Assembly: GCA_902595755.1 (NCBI GenBank)
Contig: CACJRF010000001.1
Location: 129,447 to 180,657 of the forward strand
DNA from: an uncultured Alphaproteobacteria bacterium
GTDB taxonomy: Bacteria; Pseudomonadota; Alphaproteobacteria; Methylaequorales; Methylaequoraceae
Direction of reading: 5' to 3'
Length of the DNA stretch: 51,211 nucleotides
The notes beneath the pieces were generated by a model. The model was not told the DNA's origin. It saw only the letters and a list, made by a program, of their open reading frames with translations, and did no database searches. Positions 33,575-42,989 of the stretch are shown piece by piece; positions within the stretch are counted from its first letter, which is position 1, and each line of letters starts with the position of its first letter. The position numbers and the translations under genes were made by a program.

Positions 33575-34315
33575 TTGGCAAGCCCATTATCGCAATTTGA
33601 AGTAAAGACAATCGTTCCAATAGAAGCTTTTGGGTATGACATATCCTTCACGAATTCTTCTCTAGCTATGTTAATGACAGTAATATTAGTAGTCCTCTTT
33701 ATGTATATATGCTCAAGGAATTTGTCCATTATACCCTCACGAGGACAAACTGTTCTAGAATCTACTTATGAATTTATAGCGGGAATGATTAGTGATAATA
33801 TCGGGCAAGAAGGTATGAAGTATTTTTCTTTTATATTTACACTTTTTTTATTTATTCTTATTGGAAATCTTTTAGGTATGTTTCCATATAGTTTCACATG
33901 GACTAGTCATATTATAGTAACTTTTGCAATCGCCTTTTTTATTTTCATTGGCGTCACAATAATAGCGATATATAAGCACGGATTACTAAAGTTTATGGCT
34001 TTTTTTGCCCCTTCCGGAGTTCCTAAACCAATGCTTATACTTTTAGTTCCCATTGAAATCATCTCCTATCTTTCAAGACCTGTAAGTTTGTCAGTAAGAC
34101 TTTTTGCAAACATGATGGCTGGTCACACTCTTCTGAAAGTTATTGGAGGATTCGTGTTTGTTCTCGGAGCTAACACATTCATAATAGGTGGGATATTACC
34201 ATTAGTTTTTCTAATCGCATTAACAGGTTTAGAAATAGTAATAGCATTTTTACAAGCCTATGTATTTGCAATATTAACTTGTTTATACATTAATGATGCA
34301 ATACATTTACATTAA
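33575..34315 (+). CDS. atpB: F0 ATP synthase subunit a
   Basis: A 246-aa membrane subunit providing the proton half-channels. The N-terminus ASPLSQFEVKTIVPIEAFG matches alphaproteobacterial a-subunits. The key helix SRPVSLSVRLFANMMAGHTLLK carries the essential Arg, and EIVIAFLQAYVFAILTCLYIND closes the protein. It starts with TTG 33575, preceded by AGAGGT. It follows atpI and precedes atpE, as expected for a class in which F0 and F1 operons are separate. Confidence 0.96.
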   Translation: MASPLSQFEVKTIVPIEAFGYDISFTNSSLAMLMTVILVVLFMYICSRNLSIIPSRGQTVLESTYEFIAGMISDNIGQEGMKYFSFIFTLFLFILIGNLLGMFPYSFTWTSHIIVTFAIAFFIFIGVTIIAIYKHGLLKFMAFFAPSGVPKPMLILLVPIEIISYLSRPVSLSVRLFANMMAGHTLLKVIGGFVFVLGANTFIIGGILPLVFLIALTGLEIVIAFLQAYVFAILTCLYINDAIHLH

Positions 34316-34338
34316 TTTAACTTAAGGAGTACATTATA

Positions 34339-34566
34339 ATGGATATAGAATCTGCAAAACTTTTAGGAGCTGGCATCGCTGTTTTAGGTGTTATTGGTTC
34401 TGGAATTGGCATAGGGTCAATCTTTGCCGCGTTTATCTCTGCAGTAGGAAGAAACCCTGAGGCAAGGGAACATGTTTTTACAATGACGATGCTTGGATTT
34501 GCATTAGTTGAAGCCTTGGCATTATTTGCTTTAATTATTGCTTTACTTTTACTGTTTGTTTTCTAA
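34339..34566 (+). CDS. atpE: F0 ATP synthase subunit c
   Basis: A 75-aa hairpin of two helices joined by the polar loop GRNPEAREH. Proton-binding Glu58 is in FALVEALALF. The Na+-coordinating Gln/Ser-Thr set is absent, so the ring should use protons. A good ribosome site (AAGGAG) precedes the ATG. It lies 23 bp after atpB, the longest gap inside this operon, consistent with extra translation initiation for the ring subunit. Confidence 0.97.
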   Translation: MDIESAKLLGAGIAVLGVIGSGIGIGSIFAAFISAVGRNPEAREHVFTMTMLGFALVEALALFALIIALLLLFVF

Positions 34567-34570
34567 AAGT

Positions 34571-35131
34571 ATGATTGCAAAGATTATAATATCTTTAATT
34601 TTCTGTTTTTTTTCATTTAAAGTTTTTGCAGCTGAAGAAAATGGGGGTATGCCACAACTAAATCCTGAAACCTTCAGCTCTCAACTTTTTTGGTTAGGAA
34701 TCTTATTTATTTTGATGTTTATAATCATTCATTACCTCTTTTTACCAAAACTTGAAAAGGTAAGGTCACTAAGAAAAAAAACTATCGATAAATATACTTT
34801 TGAAGCTAAGGATATTAAAGACTCAATTACAGAGATTGTTGAGAAAATAGATACTGAACTTAAAGTAGCTAAAGATGAATATAACTCACATATAAAGAAA
34901 GTTTATGAAGATAATAGAAAAGTTTACGAAAGTACTCTCAGAGATTTAAATGAAAAAATAGAAAAAAAAAAATTAATTCATCTACAATCTTTATCTAAAA
35001 ATGAAACGTCAATAAGAAATAACTTCCCAGAAATTTGTGTTGATCTATCAAATAGATTATATGAAAATATAATGAAAGAAAAAATTTCATCTGATATTAA
35101 TGAATTTAAAAAATTTGATAAGAATGGATAA
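34571..35131 (+). CDS. F0 ATP synthase subunit b' (second b-type subunit)
   Basis: A 186-aa stator subunit beginning at ATG 34571, four bases after atpE. A longer frame back to 34538 would overlap atpE and is rejected. It has an N-terminal hydrophobic signal-like stretch (IIISLIFCFFSFKVFAA), then SSQLFWLGILFILMFIIIHYLFLPKLEKV, then a charged helix for the peripheral stalk. The MPQLNPETFSSQ(L/I)FWL start of the mature part is typical of b' in photosynthetic bacteria and alphaproteobacteria. It shares a TAATG junction with the next b gene. Confidence 0.92.
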   Translation: MIAKIIISLIFCFFSFKVFAAEENGGMPQLNPETFSSQLFWLGILFILMFIIIHYLFLPKLEKVRSLRKKTIDKYTFEAKDIKDSITEIVEKIDTELKVAKDEYNSHIKKVYEDNRKVYESTLRDLNEKIEKKKLIHLQSLSKNETSIRNNFPEICVDLSNRLYENIMKEKISSDINEFKKFDKNG

Positions 35132-35625
35132 TGGACTTTAGTATTCTAGACAATGCAACTCTGTGGGTAGGTATATCTTTCATACTCTTTGTACTTCTGG
35201 TCATAAGGCCTCTAACCTCAATGTTTTCAAAGAATATTGACGTACGAATTAGTACATTAAAAAAAGAAATAGATGAGGCTAAAGAGCTAAAAATTGAAGC
35301 TGAGAATCTGCTTAATGAACATAAAGAAAAAGAGAAAAAAAATACACAGTATATTGAGGAATTAAAGAAACAAACAAAAAAAGAAGCTAAGGATATTGAG
35401 GAAAGAATTAAAAAAGAAATAGAACTTGCAATTATAAGAAAAGAGACAAATTATAAACTTATAGTTAAACAGATGGAATCTCATCTCAAAGAAAAATTAC
35501 AAAATGAAATTATGACTAAGACACTTAAATTTACCCAATCAAGAATCGAAAAGAATATTTCTGAAAAACATAATAATGATTTTATTGATGAATCTTTAAA
35601 AAAGCTTCCAAAACAACATTCTTAG
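35131..35625 (+). CDS. atpF: F0 ATP synthase subunit b
   Basis: A 164-aa stator subunit with one N-terminal helix (LDNATLWVGISFILFVLLVI) and a long charged coiled coil (roughly residues 40-150), which dimerises with b' and links F0 to F1. Its start overlaps the b' stop by one base (TAATG). The F1 genes are not in this window. Confidence 0.93.
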   Translation: MDFSILDNATLWVGISFILFVLLVIRPLTSMFSKNIDVRISTLKKEIDEAKELKIEAENLLNEHKEKEKKNTQYIEELKKQTKKEAKDIEERIKKEIELAIIRKETNYKLIVKQMESHLKEKLQNEIMTKTLKFTQSRIEKNISEKHNNDFIDESLKKLPKQHS

Positions 35626-35632
35626 AGTTTGT

Positions 35633-36589
35633 ATGGCAGTTCATACAATTTTATCGTCTACTGAAATAAAGAAAATATTAAGTAGGTATAAAATAGGTGT
35701 ATTTGAAAAATATATAGGAATAAAAGAAGGTATAGAGAATACCAACTACCTTGTATTTACATCAAAAAATAAATTTATACTTACTATTTACGAAGAAAGG
35801 ACAAAAGATGAACTAATTCCTTTTTATATGGATGTTATGTATAATTCTTATATAAATGGAATAAAATGTCCAACACCAATAAAAGATGAATATGGTCAAC
35901 TAATAAATATTATTAAAAAAAAAAGTTATGGTTTTTTTAAATTTATAAATGGAAATTCAAAAAAAATATGGTCTAAAAATAATTGTTTTGAAGTAGGAAA
36001 AGAGCTAGCAAGATTTCATGTTGTTAATAAAAATATCATAACGTCAAACAAAAATAATTATGGTTTAGACTTTTGGAATACAACATTTAATAAGTGTAAA
36101 AATTTTATTAGTAAGGAACTACCAGGTTCATTTGAGATTATAGCTGAAGAACTAAATTTTTTAAATAAAAGTTGGCCACTAAATTTACCTGAAGGTATTA
36201 TTCATGCAGATTTATTTCCAGATAATGTTTTATTTAGTAAATCTCAAAAAATTTCGGGAATGATTGATTTTTACTTTGCTTGTAAGGATTATTTTTCTTA
36301 CGACATTGCTGTATTAATAAATGCATGGTGTTTTCCAAAAAATACCTTTAATAAAATTTTCATGCATAATATATTAAAAGGCTATGAATCAATTAGAAAG
36401 CTTCAAACAATTGAAAAAAAAAAAATGAATATTCTTTTAAGAGGCTCTTCTTTAAGATTCTTACTAACGAGGATTATAGATGTACAAAAAAAATCCAAAA
36501 ATAAAATTTTAGAAATTAAGAATCCTGACGATTTTCTCAAAAGATTAATTTTTCATAAAAATATTAATAATTCAAACTATGATATTTGA
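35633..36589 (+). CDS. thrB: Homoserine kinase (ThrB, kinase-fold type)
   Basis: A 318-aa member of the aminoglycoside-phosphotransferase-like homoserine kinases used by alphaproteobacteria, unrelated to the GHMP-type ThrB of enterics. The N-terminus MAVHTILSSTEI, the GIENTNYLV loop, and the catalytic HADLFPDNVLF (with Asp and Asn) plus MIDFYFACKDYFSYDIAV are diagnostic. It phosphorylates homoserine for threonine synthesis; thrC lies about 5 kb away in the opposite direction. It overlaps rnhA by 11 bp. Confidence 0.94.
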   Translation: MAVHTILSSTEIKKILSRYKIGVFEKYIGIKEGIENTNYLVFTSKNKFILTIYEERTKDELIPFYMDVMYNSYINGIKCPTPIKDEYGQLINIIKKKSYGFFKFINGNSKKIWSKNNCFEVGKELARFHVVNKNIITSNKNNYGLDFWNTTFNKCKNFISKELPGSFEIIAEELNFLNKSWPLNLPEGIIHADLFPDNVLFSKSQKISGMIDFYFACKDYFSYDIAVLINAWCFPKNTFNKIFMHNILKGYESIRKLQTIEKKKMNILLRGSSLRFLLTRIIDVQKKSKNKILEIKNPDDFLKRLIFHKNINNSNYDI

Positions 36590-37025
36590 TAACATAAATT
36601 ATATCATTTACACAGATGGAGCATGCATAGGTAATCCTGGTAAGGGAGGCTGGGCAGCAATTATAATTGAACCTACTGGTGAAAGAGAGATTGTTGGGTA
36701 CGAAAAGTCTACTACAAATAATAGAATGGAATTAAAGGCAGTCATAGAAGCTTTAAAAGAAATTGAGGTTAATAGTCAAATATCTCTTTTTAGTGACAGT
36801 AAATATGTCATAGATGGTATCACAAAGTGGATCAAAAATTGGAAAATTAACGACTGGAAAACAACCAATAAAAAAGAAATCAAAAATTTAGACCTATGGA
36901 TGGATCTTGATAAACTAACATCTAAATTTAAAATTACTTGGAATTGGGTAAAAGCGCATAGCACTAACGAATACAATAATAAAGTTGATAGACTTGCAAG
37001 AAATGAAGCTGAAAAAATTAGTTAA
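36579..37025 (+). CDS. rnhA: Ribonuclease HI
   Basis: A 148-aa endonuclease cutting RNA in RNA-DNA hybrids. All four acidic active-site residues are visible: Asp13 (YTDGAC), Glu51 (NRMELKAV), Asp73 (FSDSKYV) and Asp137 (NKVDRLA), plus His127 in VKAHSTN. It begins within the last codons of thrB. Its stop overlaps the convergent peroxiredoxin gene by 4 bp. With rnhB, the cell has both RNase H types. Confidence 0.96.
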   Translation: MIFDNINYIIYTDGACIGNPGKGGWAAIIIEPTGEREIVGYEKSTTNNRMELKAVIEALKEIEVNSQISLFSDSKYVIDGITKWIKNWKINDWKTTNKKEIKNLDLWMDLDKLTSKFKITWNWVKAHSTNEYNNKVDRLARNEAEKIS

Positions 37026-37501
37026 AGAAATTTTATTACATTTTCAGCTTTACTCTTATCAAGTCCTCCACCCTCTTCATCAAAAATTGAACTTACCAAG
37101 CCATTATCAATAATCATTGAAAATCTAGACAAACGTTTTCCCAGTCCAATTACCGTTAAATCAATTATAGCCTCAATTTCATTTAACAAATCGCCATAAC
37201 TATCGGCAATAAAACCAATATCATTCTCTTTGAAAGTCTTTGCCCATTCTTGCATAACAAAAGGATCATTTACAGATACAAAATAAATTTTATCAATCCC
37301 CTTTGATAAGATATCATCCTTTAACTTGATATATCCAGGTAAATGTTGTTCTGAACATGTAGGGGTAAAAGCACCTGGAACAGATACAAGTAATATTTTT
37401 TTGTTATTAAATAATTCAGTTGATTTAATTGAAATTGGGCCTTTATCGCTCATCATGTAAAAATTGATTTGTGGAAAGCAGTCACCCTCTTTAATTTTCA
37501 T
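37022..37501 (-). CDS. Peroxiredoxin (Prx5-like, 1-Cys active-site type)
   Basis: A 159-aa thiol peroxidase. The peroxidatic Cys49 is in VPGAFTPTCSEQHLPGY, the Prx5/hybrid-peroxiredoxin signature, followed by IYFVSVNDPFVMQEWAKTF. There is no signal peptide, so it is cytosolic. Cys7 near the N-terminus is the only other cysteine and is not in a standard resolving position; glutathione/glutaredoxin is the usual reductant in such proteins, and gshA is in this window. It overlaps the DsbD-like gene upstream by 11 bp. Confidence 0.93.
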   Translation of the reverse strand: MKIKEGDCFPQINFYMMSDKGPISIKSTELFNNKKILLVSVPGAFTPTCSEQHLPGYIKLKDDILSKGIDKIYFVSVNDPFVMQEWAKTFKENDIGFIADSYGDLLNEIEAIIDLTVIGLGKRLSRFSMIIDNGLVSSIFDEEGGGLDKSKAENVIKFL

Positions 37502-39446
37502 TTATAACTCTCCTTAACTCTTTTGTAAGAATATCTTGTGAAAGTATTTCTGGCAAGAGAATTCCTTCATTAAATTTTCTACTATATATTATATTAACTG
37601 GAATTCCGTACCTTCCAAATTTTGATATAAATTCTAGAATTTCGGGATCCTTTTTTGTCCAATCAGCTTGTAAAATTTTAATTTCATTATTTAAAAAAAG
37701 CTTATTAATATTCTCGGTATTTATTGTTGTAATTTTATTAACTTGACATGTGATACACCAGTCAGCAGTAATATCGAGAAAAACTATTTTGTTGTTACTA
37801 ATATAATCATATATCTTAGATTCATTAAACATTTCCCATTTCAACTTTTCGTTACTCTTATTCAAGTAAGTTAGAATAGAAATAAAAAATATTACAGTAA
37901 GACTTATAAGGGCCGACTGCTTTTTAAATTTTCCTTTAAAAATCGAAAATATCAAAATAAAACTTAAAAGTATAAAGATAAAAGTTAGGTTGAATTCTAA
38001 AATATTAAGTAACCATCCAGTAGACAAAAGTAACAAAATACCAAGGAAAAACTTAAATTTAATCATCCATTCGCCAGGTTTGGGAATAACTTTAATAATA
38101 TTTGGGAATAAAATACATAGTAGATATGGCATAGCAAATCCTACTGATATAGAAAAAAAAATACTTAAAATAATAAGTGGAGAGGCTAACATCGAAAATC
38201 CTATAGCAGTTCCTAGAAATGGAGCACTACATGGGGTAGCCAAGAGGCTAGAAAAAACACCACTTAAGAACTCTCCATATTTTTGATTATTAGCAATTAA
38301 ATTGTCAAATTTATTATTTAGTGAACGGGGTAAAAATAACTCAAAGTATCCTAAAAGATTTAAAGAAAATAAAAATATGATGAATGTAATAAAAATTAAA
38401 AAAGTTTTATTTTGAAAATGGAACCCCCATCCTAATTGATTTCCAAGAGATTTAAAAAAAATGACCATTAATCCTAAAAATAAAAAAGAAAATATAATTC
38501 CTAGAATAACGTTTAATGATGACAACCTAATTCCCTTATTATTTTCATTCATCATTGAAGAAAAAGATAGTAATTTTATTGAAATAACCGGAAGAACACA
38601 GGGCATAAAATTTAGAATTAGCCCTCCAATAAATGCAATAAAATAAAAATATATAAGACTGGACTGTGTTTTTTTATTTTTTTTTATAAATTGAATTTCA
38701 TTAAATGCAGATCCATTATCAAATGCTATTTGTATAGGTTTAGTCAAACCATCAAATGGAACATCTGAAATAATTTCAATTATATTTTTTGATTTATCAA
38801 AAATGTTAACAGTGAGGTTTGATTCTTCAGAGTAAGCAAATATACTTTCAATTTGTAATTTTTTATCTGATCTTAAAGATGCTTTTATTTTATTTGGTCC
38901 TAAAGATTTTATACTATGTATTTCGTATTCATTAAAACTTTGCTTTGGAACTTTTTTATAAGCATTTTCAAATTCGTCAGATTTTATTATATTTTGTTTA
39001 TTAATGTTAATCTTTTTTTTTTCTGATACTGGAATACAAATCTCTTTGCAAACTAAATAGTTTAACGTAATAACTTGCTTTATTTTCTCTTGGTCATTTG
39101 GAAATTTTATTCTAACTGGAAAATTAACTATATTCTCATATCCAATTGTAAGTATTCCATTATCTAATGAACCTTTTGGATATGGAAATAAAATTTCATA
39201 ATCATTAGGCTTTAAATTTCCCCAATCAATTTGGATAGGCAGACCAGCATCCCCAGGATTCTTCCAATATGTTTTCCATCCTTTTTCTAAAATTATTTTG
39301 ATATTAAAATAGTAATCATTATTAACTTTATAAATACTATTATTTGGAAGTATTTCTGAGGAAGCTTTAAGGTTATCTAAATTCTCGTTACTATACAAAA
39401 ATTTTATGTTAATAAAAAAAAATAATATAAAGACTAAGTATCGCAT
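37491..39446 (-). CDS. DsbD/ScsB-like transmembrane thiol-disulfide reductase
   Basis: A 651-aa inner-membrane electron relay in three parts: a signal peptide and periplasmic N-terminal domain (to ~255) with redox pair Cys133/Cys137 (LVCKEICIP); a CcdA-type membrane domain with NFMPCVLPVIS and ATPCSAPFLG; and a C-terminal thioredoxin domain (DITADWCITCQVN). It should carry reducing power from cytoplasmic thioredoxin to periplasmic proteins, for example for haem attachment to cytochromes c. The N-domain (GWKTYWKNPGDAGLP) matches the ScsB branch more than E. coli DsbD. It heads a two-gene operon with the peroxiredoxin. Confidence 0.92.
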   Translation of the reverse strand: MRYLVFILFFFINIKFLYSNENLDNLKASSEILPNNSIYKVNNDYYFNIKIILEKGWKTYWKNPGDAGLPIQIDWGNLKPNDYEILFPYPKGSLDNGILTIGYENIVNFPVRIKFPNDQEKIKQVITLNYLVCKEICIPVSEKKKININKQNIIKSDEFENAYKKVPKQSFNEYEIHSIKSLGPNKIKASLRSDKKLQIESIFAYSEESNLTVNIFDKSKNIIEIISDVPFDGLTKPIQIAFDNGSAFNEIQFIKKNKKTQSSLIYFYFIAFIGGLILNFMPCVLPVISIKLLSFSSMMNENNKGIRLSSLNVILGIIFSFLFLGLMVIFFKSLGNQLGWGFHFQNKTFLIFITFIIFLFSLNLLGYFELFLPRSLNNKFDNLIANNQKYGEFLSGVFSSLLATPCSAPFLGTAIGFSMLASPLIILSIFFSISVGFAMPYLLCILFPNIIKVIPKPGEWMIKFKFFLGILLLLSTGWLLNILEFNLTFIFILLSFILIFSIFKGKFKKQSALISLTVIFFISILTYLNKSNEKLKWEMFNESKIYDYISNNKIVFLDITADWCITCQVNKITTINTENINKLFLNNEIKILQADWTKKDPEILEFISKFGRYGIPVNIIYSRKFNEGILLPEILSQDILTKELRRVINEN

Positions 39447-39495
39447 TTGATTTCTTATAATTGAATATTAATAAATAATCTGTAATAATTTAATA

Positions 39496-40062
39496 ATGAA
39501 AAAGTTTTTTTTAAAGGGTAATATTTTGTGCGCACTTCCTCAACTAAAAGATATTTTCTTTTCTAAAAGTTTGATTTATCTAACCCATCATAGTAAAGAA
39601 GGTGCTGTTGGCATAATATTAAATTATAAGATCATGAATATAAAAGGAGTTGACTTATTTGATAAATTAAATATCAAGACCAATGGTAGTAATAGTAATA
39701 TTTTATTTCCTTTTCATATAGGAGGGCCGATAAATCAAAATAATGGTTTTATCTTACATTCTAATGATTACAATAATAAATCGACTATGAAGATATCCAA
39801 TAATGTTTGTTTGACAGTATCAACAGATATCTTAATTGATATTGCTCAGGGTAGAGGTCCAAAGGATTTTTTTATATCTTTAGGTTACTCTGGATGGGGA
39901 CCAGGACAGCTCGAAGACGAAATTAAAAATAATAGCTGGATAAATTTAAACGAACAAATGGATTTATTATTTGAGAAAGATACTGAAGATAAATGGAAAA
40001 GTGCAATTAAAAGGACCGGAATAGATTTTTCAAAATTCCTGAACTTTTGCGGGAATGCATGA
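39496..40062 (+). CDS. YqgE/AlgH family protein (UPF0301)
   Basis: A 188-aa soluble protein of a widespread family of unknown biochemical role. Conserved blocks are FFLKGNILCALPQLKD, SLIYLTHHSKEGAVGIILN, FHIGGPINQNNGFILHS and the C-terminal FISLGYSGWGPGQLEDEIKNNSW. It sits alone between two minus-strand genes. Its last 33 bp overlap the end of thrC, the largest convergent overlap in the window. Confidence 0.93.
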   Translation: MKKFFLKGNILCALPQLKDIFFSKSLIYLTHHSKEGAVGIILNYKIMNIKGVDLFDKLNIKTNGSNSNILFPFHIGGPINQNNGFILHSNDYNNKSTMKISNNVCLTVSTDILIDIAQGRGPKDFFISLGYSGWGPGQLEDEIKNNSWINLNEQMDLLFEKDTEDKWKSAIKRTGIDFSKFLNFCGNA

Positions 40063-41436
40063 TTTTTCTGCAACATATTGCATTAGCTCTTGTAAGTTGT
40101 TTTCTAGCAAATCAAACTCTTCTTTTTCATTTATTATAGATGATATTTTTGGCGGCAATAACGCTTTATCCTTAACTACATCTCTCACGGTATCTATAAA
40201 CTTACTGTAATGCGCAGTAGCTAGATAAATTCTCTTCTCACTTTTATCTAATACAGTTTGACCAATCGAATATCCTACAGCGGTATGAGGATCTATAATT
40301 ATTCCAGATTTCTTAAATATTTTTTTTATTGATATTAGTGTTTCTTTATCACTAAGGCGCCCGTAACTAAAGGTGTCTTTCATTAAATCAAGTAATTTAT
40401 TATCTACGGAGAAAAATCCCTTTTCAACTAAATCTCTATATAAATTTTTTATAAGTACTGTATTCTTGGTATAATCATAGAGTAATCTTTCAAAATTACT
40501 TGATACTTGAATATCCATACTAGGACTAACTGTTTTAACGGTTTCTTTGAGTTGCATAGCTCCAGTTTCAAAAAAACGTGTTAAAATGTCATTCTTATTA
40601 GAACTTACAACTAATTTATTGATTGGAAGACCCATTTTTTTACAAATGTATCCAGCATAAACATTCCCGAAATTCCCTGTTGGAACGACATAATTTATTC
40701 TTTTAAGATTTTTTTCAACTTTAAAATAACTCCAAAAATAATATACAAGTTGTCCCATGATTCTGACCCAATTAATAGAATTTACAGCTGCAAGATTAAA
40801 TTTTTTCCCCTCAAAGTTAAAAAAATCTTTTACTAGTTTCTGACAATCATCAAAGTCACCATTAATAGCAATACAGAAGACATTTTTATTTTTAAATGTT
40901 GTCATTTGTTTTCTCTGAATTTCACTAACTTTTTTGTGAGGAAAAAGAATAAAAGTTTTTATATTATTAGACCTTGAACAACCGTAAATTGCTGCAGAGC
41001 CAGTATCACCTGAAGTTGCTCCTAAAATTGTAAGTTCTATTCTTTTTTTTTTTAGAATATAGTCGTAAATATTTCCTAGTAGTTGTAGTGCAAAATCTTT
41101 AAATGCTAGTGTTGGACCATGATATAAATTAAGAATATTTTCATATTCTGATAATTTATCAATATCAATAATGTTTTGCCCAAATTTATTATCATATGTA
41201 TCAAAACAAATTTTTTTATACTTTTCTGAGGGTATGTCTGATTCAGACATAAAATCTTTAGTAACTTCATAACAAAGCTCAGGGTAACTCATATGACTTA
41301 GTTGTTTAAGATCTTCAGAAGAAAATTTAGGGAAAGACTTTGGAATGTATAAACCACCATCTTTTGCCAAACCATTTAATAACACAGAGGTAAAACTAAC
41401 TTCACTTTCACCACCTCTTGTAGATAAATATTTCAT
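40030..41436 (-). CDS. thrC: Threonine synthase
   Basis: A 468-aa PLP enzyme converting O-phosphohomoserine to threonine. The N-terminus MKYLSTRGGE and the PLP lysine Lys113 in HGPTLAFKDFALQLLGN are diagnostic, as are GATSGDTGSAAIYG and VPTGNFGNVYAGYICKKMGLP. It is the longer, yeast/enteric-type form. It is the last gene of the cytochrome-oxidase run, coupled to SURF1 by TAATG. Confidence 0.96.
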   Translation of the reverse strand: MKYLSTRGGESEVSFTSVLLNGLAKDGGLYIPKSFPKFSSEDLKQLSHMSYPELCYEVTKDFMSESDIPSEKYKKICFDTYDNKFGQNIIDIDKLSEYENILNLYHGPTLAFKDFALQLLGNIYDYILKKKRIELTILGATSGDTGSAAIYGCSRSNNIKTFILFPHKKVSEIQRKQMTTFKNKNVFCIAINGDFDDCQKLVKDFFNFEGKKFNLAAVNSINWVRIMGQLVYYFWSYFKVEKNLKRINYVVPTGNFGNVYAGYICKKMGLPINKLVVSSNKNDILTRFFETGAMQLKETVKTVSPSMDIQVSSNFERLLYDYTKNTVLIKNLYRDLVEKGFFSVDNKLLDLMKDTFSYGRLSDKETLISIKKIFKKSGIIIDPHTAVGYSIGQTVLDKSEKRIYLATAHYSKFIDTVRDVVKDKALLPPKISSIINEKEEFDLLENNLQELMQYVAEKSCIPAKVQEF

Positions 41437-42158
41437 TATTTTTTTATAATCTTTAAATTAGAGAATAAAAAAACTCCTATCAACCCGAAGCTAAGAAACA
41501 ACCATGTTAAAGCATATTGAAGATGATTATTTCTTAGATAAATTCGAGTTTGATTGCCAATTGGATAGCCACCTGGACCGTTGCTTACTGCCTCTAAATA
41601 AATTTCATTAACAAAAGGTATTTGTAAATAATCGCTCATGAGTTTAGGTTCTACAAAAAACCAAGTATTTTTAAGTATGTCATTGTCTGGTTGAAAATAT
41701 CCCTTCCTACCTGGCGTTCTAATAACAGCCTCGAATTGCTTTACTTCATTTACTATATTTTCTAATCTTAACGACTTTTCTTTAAGCTTAAGAGGTATCC
41801 ACCCAGTATCAAAAATATAATATCTTTCGTCAGAGGTTTTTAATGGAACTAAAATATGAAATCCATTATTACCATTTTTACTTAATGCTGGCATAAACAT
41901 TTCTTGATTATTTAAAAAATTTCCTGTGACAGTCACTTTTCTAAATTCATTTTTGGAAAGCTCTTTGAAAGAAGCTATATCTTTGGCTGGTTTTTCAAAA
42001 TTAGTTATTCTCAGATTTATTAAGCTTTCTTTCCATTTCAATCTTTTAAATTGCCAAGAAGATAGAGAGATCAGTATGCCAAGAGCAATAAAGAAAGAAA
42101 CTAGGGGTACTAATCTAGGTTTAAACTCTATATACTTTGATTTATAGCTAAATCTCAT
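41436..42158 (-). CDS. SURF1 family cytochrome oxidase assembly protein
   Basis: A 240-aa protein with a helix at each end (FKPRLVPLVSFFIALGILISLSSW and HLQYALTWLFLSFGLIGVFLF) and the SURF1 features LGxWQ-like SSWQFKRLKWKE, NGFHILVPL and the terminal HLQYALTWF block. It helps insert haem a into subunit I of the aa3 oxidase. It follows ctaE by 6 bp and overlaps thrC by one base. Confidence 0.93.
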   Translation of the reverse strand: MRFSYKSKYIEFKPRLVPLVSFFIALGILISLSSWQFKRLKWKESLINLRITNFEKPAKDIASFKELSKNEFRKVTVTGNFLNNQEMFMPALSKNGNNGFHILVPLKTSDERYYIFDTGWIPLKLKEKSLRLENIVNEVKQFEAVIRTPGRKGYFQPDNDILKNTWFFVEPKLMSDYLQIPFVNEIYLEAVSNGPGGYPIGNQTRIYLRNNHLQYALTWLFLSFGLIGVFLFSNLKIIKK

Positions 42159-42164
42159 TCCTTG

Positions 42165-42986
42165 TTAGACAGAGGCCCACCAATATACAAATGTGAAAAG
42201 AAACAACCATATTACATCAACAAAATGCCAATACCATGCTGCAAATTCAAACCCAAGATGTTTTTTTGCACTAAAATGACCTGTTAAACCTCTAAAAAAA
42301 CAAACAATAAGAAATAATGTACCTATTATAACATGAACACCATGAAAACCTGTTGCCATATAAAATGTTGATGGATAAATGCCTTCATCAATTGAAAAAG
42401 TGGCATGTTTATACTCGTAGGCTTGAAAACCTGTAAAGATAATTCCAAGAATTATTGTTAAAAGTAAGAAAATCATGAAATTTTTTCTGTCATTTTCTCT
42501 TAAAGCGTGATGAGCCCATGTAATAGTTCCACCAGATGCTAATAAAATGAATGTATTCAATAAAGGTATCCCAAATGGTGGGATAAGCTCAATTTCTTCT
42601 GGTGGAAAGACTCCACCGAGCGAATCTTGTCGTCCAATCAACTCTGGACTGTCTGCTCCAGGGTAAAATGCAACATCAAAGAAGGCCCAAAACCAAGCAG
42701 AAAAAAACATAACCTCAGATGCTATAAATAAAATCATTCCATATCTGAGACCAATTTGAACAACTTTATTATGAAACTTACCGCTTTTTGACTCGTTTAC
42801 CACATCCTTCCACCAAAGTATACTTGCAAGAAGAACTGCTGCCCCCCCTACATAAAACATGGTTGAACTTTCTTGATGCATCATAACAACAAGTCCATAG
42901 CATAAGACAAGTAAAGCTAAGGCAGTAACCAATGGCCAAGGGCTTGGATCTACTAAATGATAAGGGTGTTTTTGATTTTCGCTCAT
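42165..42986 (-). CDS. ctaE: Cytochrome c oxidase subunit III
   Basis: A 273-aa, seven-helix subunit. HPYHLVDPSPWPLVTALA at the start, WWKDVVNES, FIASEVMFFSAWFWAFF, ASGGTITWAHHAL, and the C-terminal GFHGVHVIIGTLFL and EFAAWYWHFVDVIWLFLF are invariant features of COX III. It stabilises the oxidase and guides proton uptake. It lies 3 bp after ctaG. Confidence 0.97.
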   Translation of the reverse strand: MSENQKHPYHLVDPSPWPLVTALALLVLCYGLVVMMHQESSTMFYVGGAAVLLASILWWKDVVNESKSGKFHNKVVQIGLRYGMILFIASEVMFFSAWFWAFFDVAFYPGADSPELIGRQDSLGGVFPPEEIELIPPFGIPLLNTFILLASGGTITWAHHALRENDRKNFMIFLLLTIILGIIFTGFQAYEYKHATFSIDEGIYPSTFYMATGFHGVHVIIGTLFLIVCFFRGLTGHFSAKKHLGFEFAAWYWHFVDVIWLFLFTFVYWWASV

Positions 42987-42989
42987 AAA

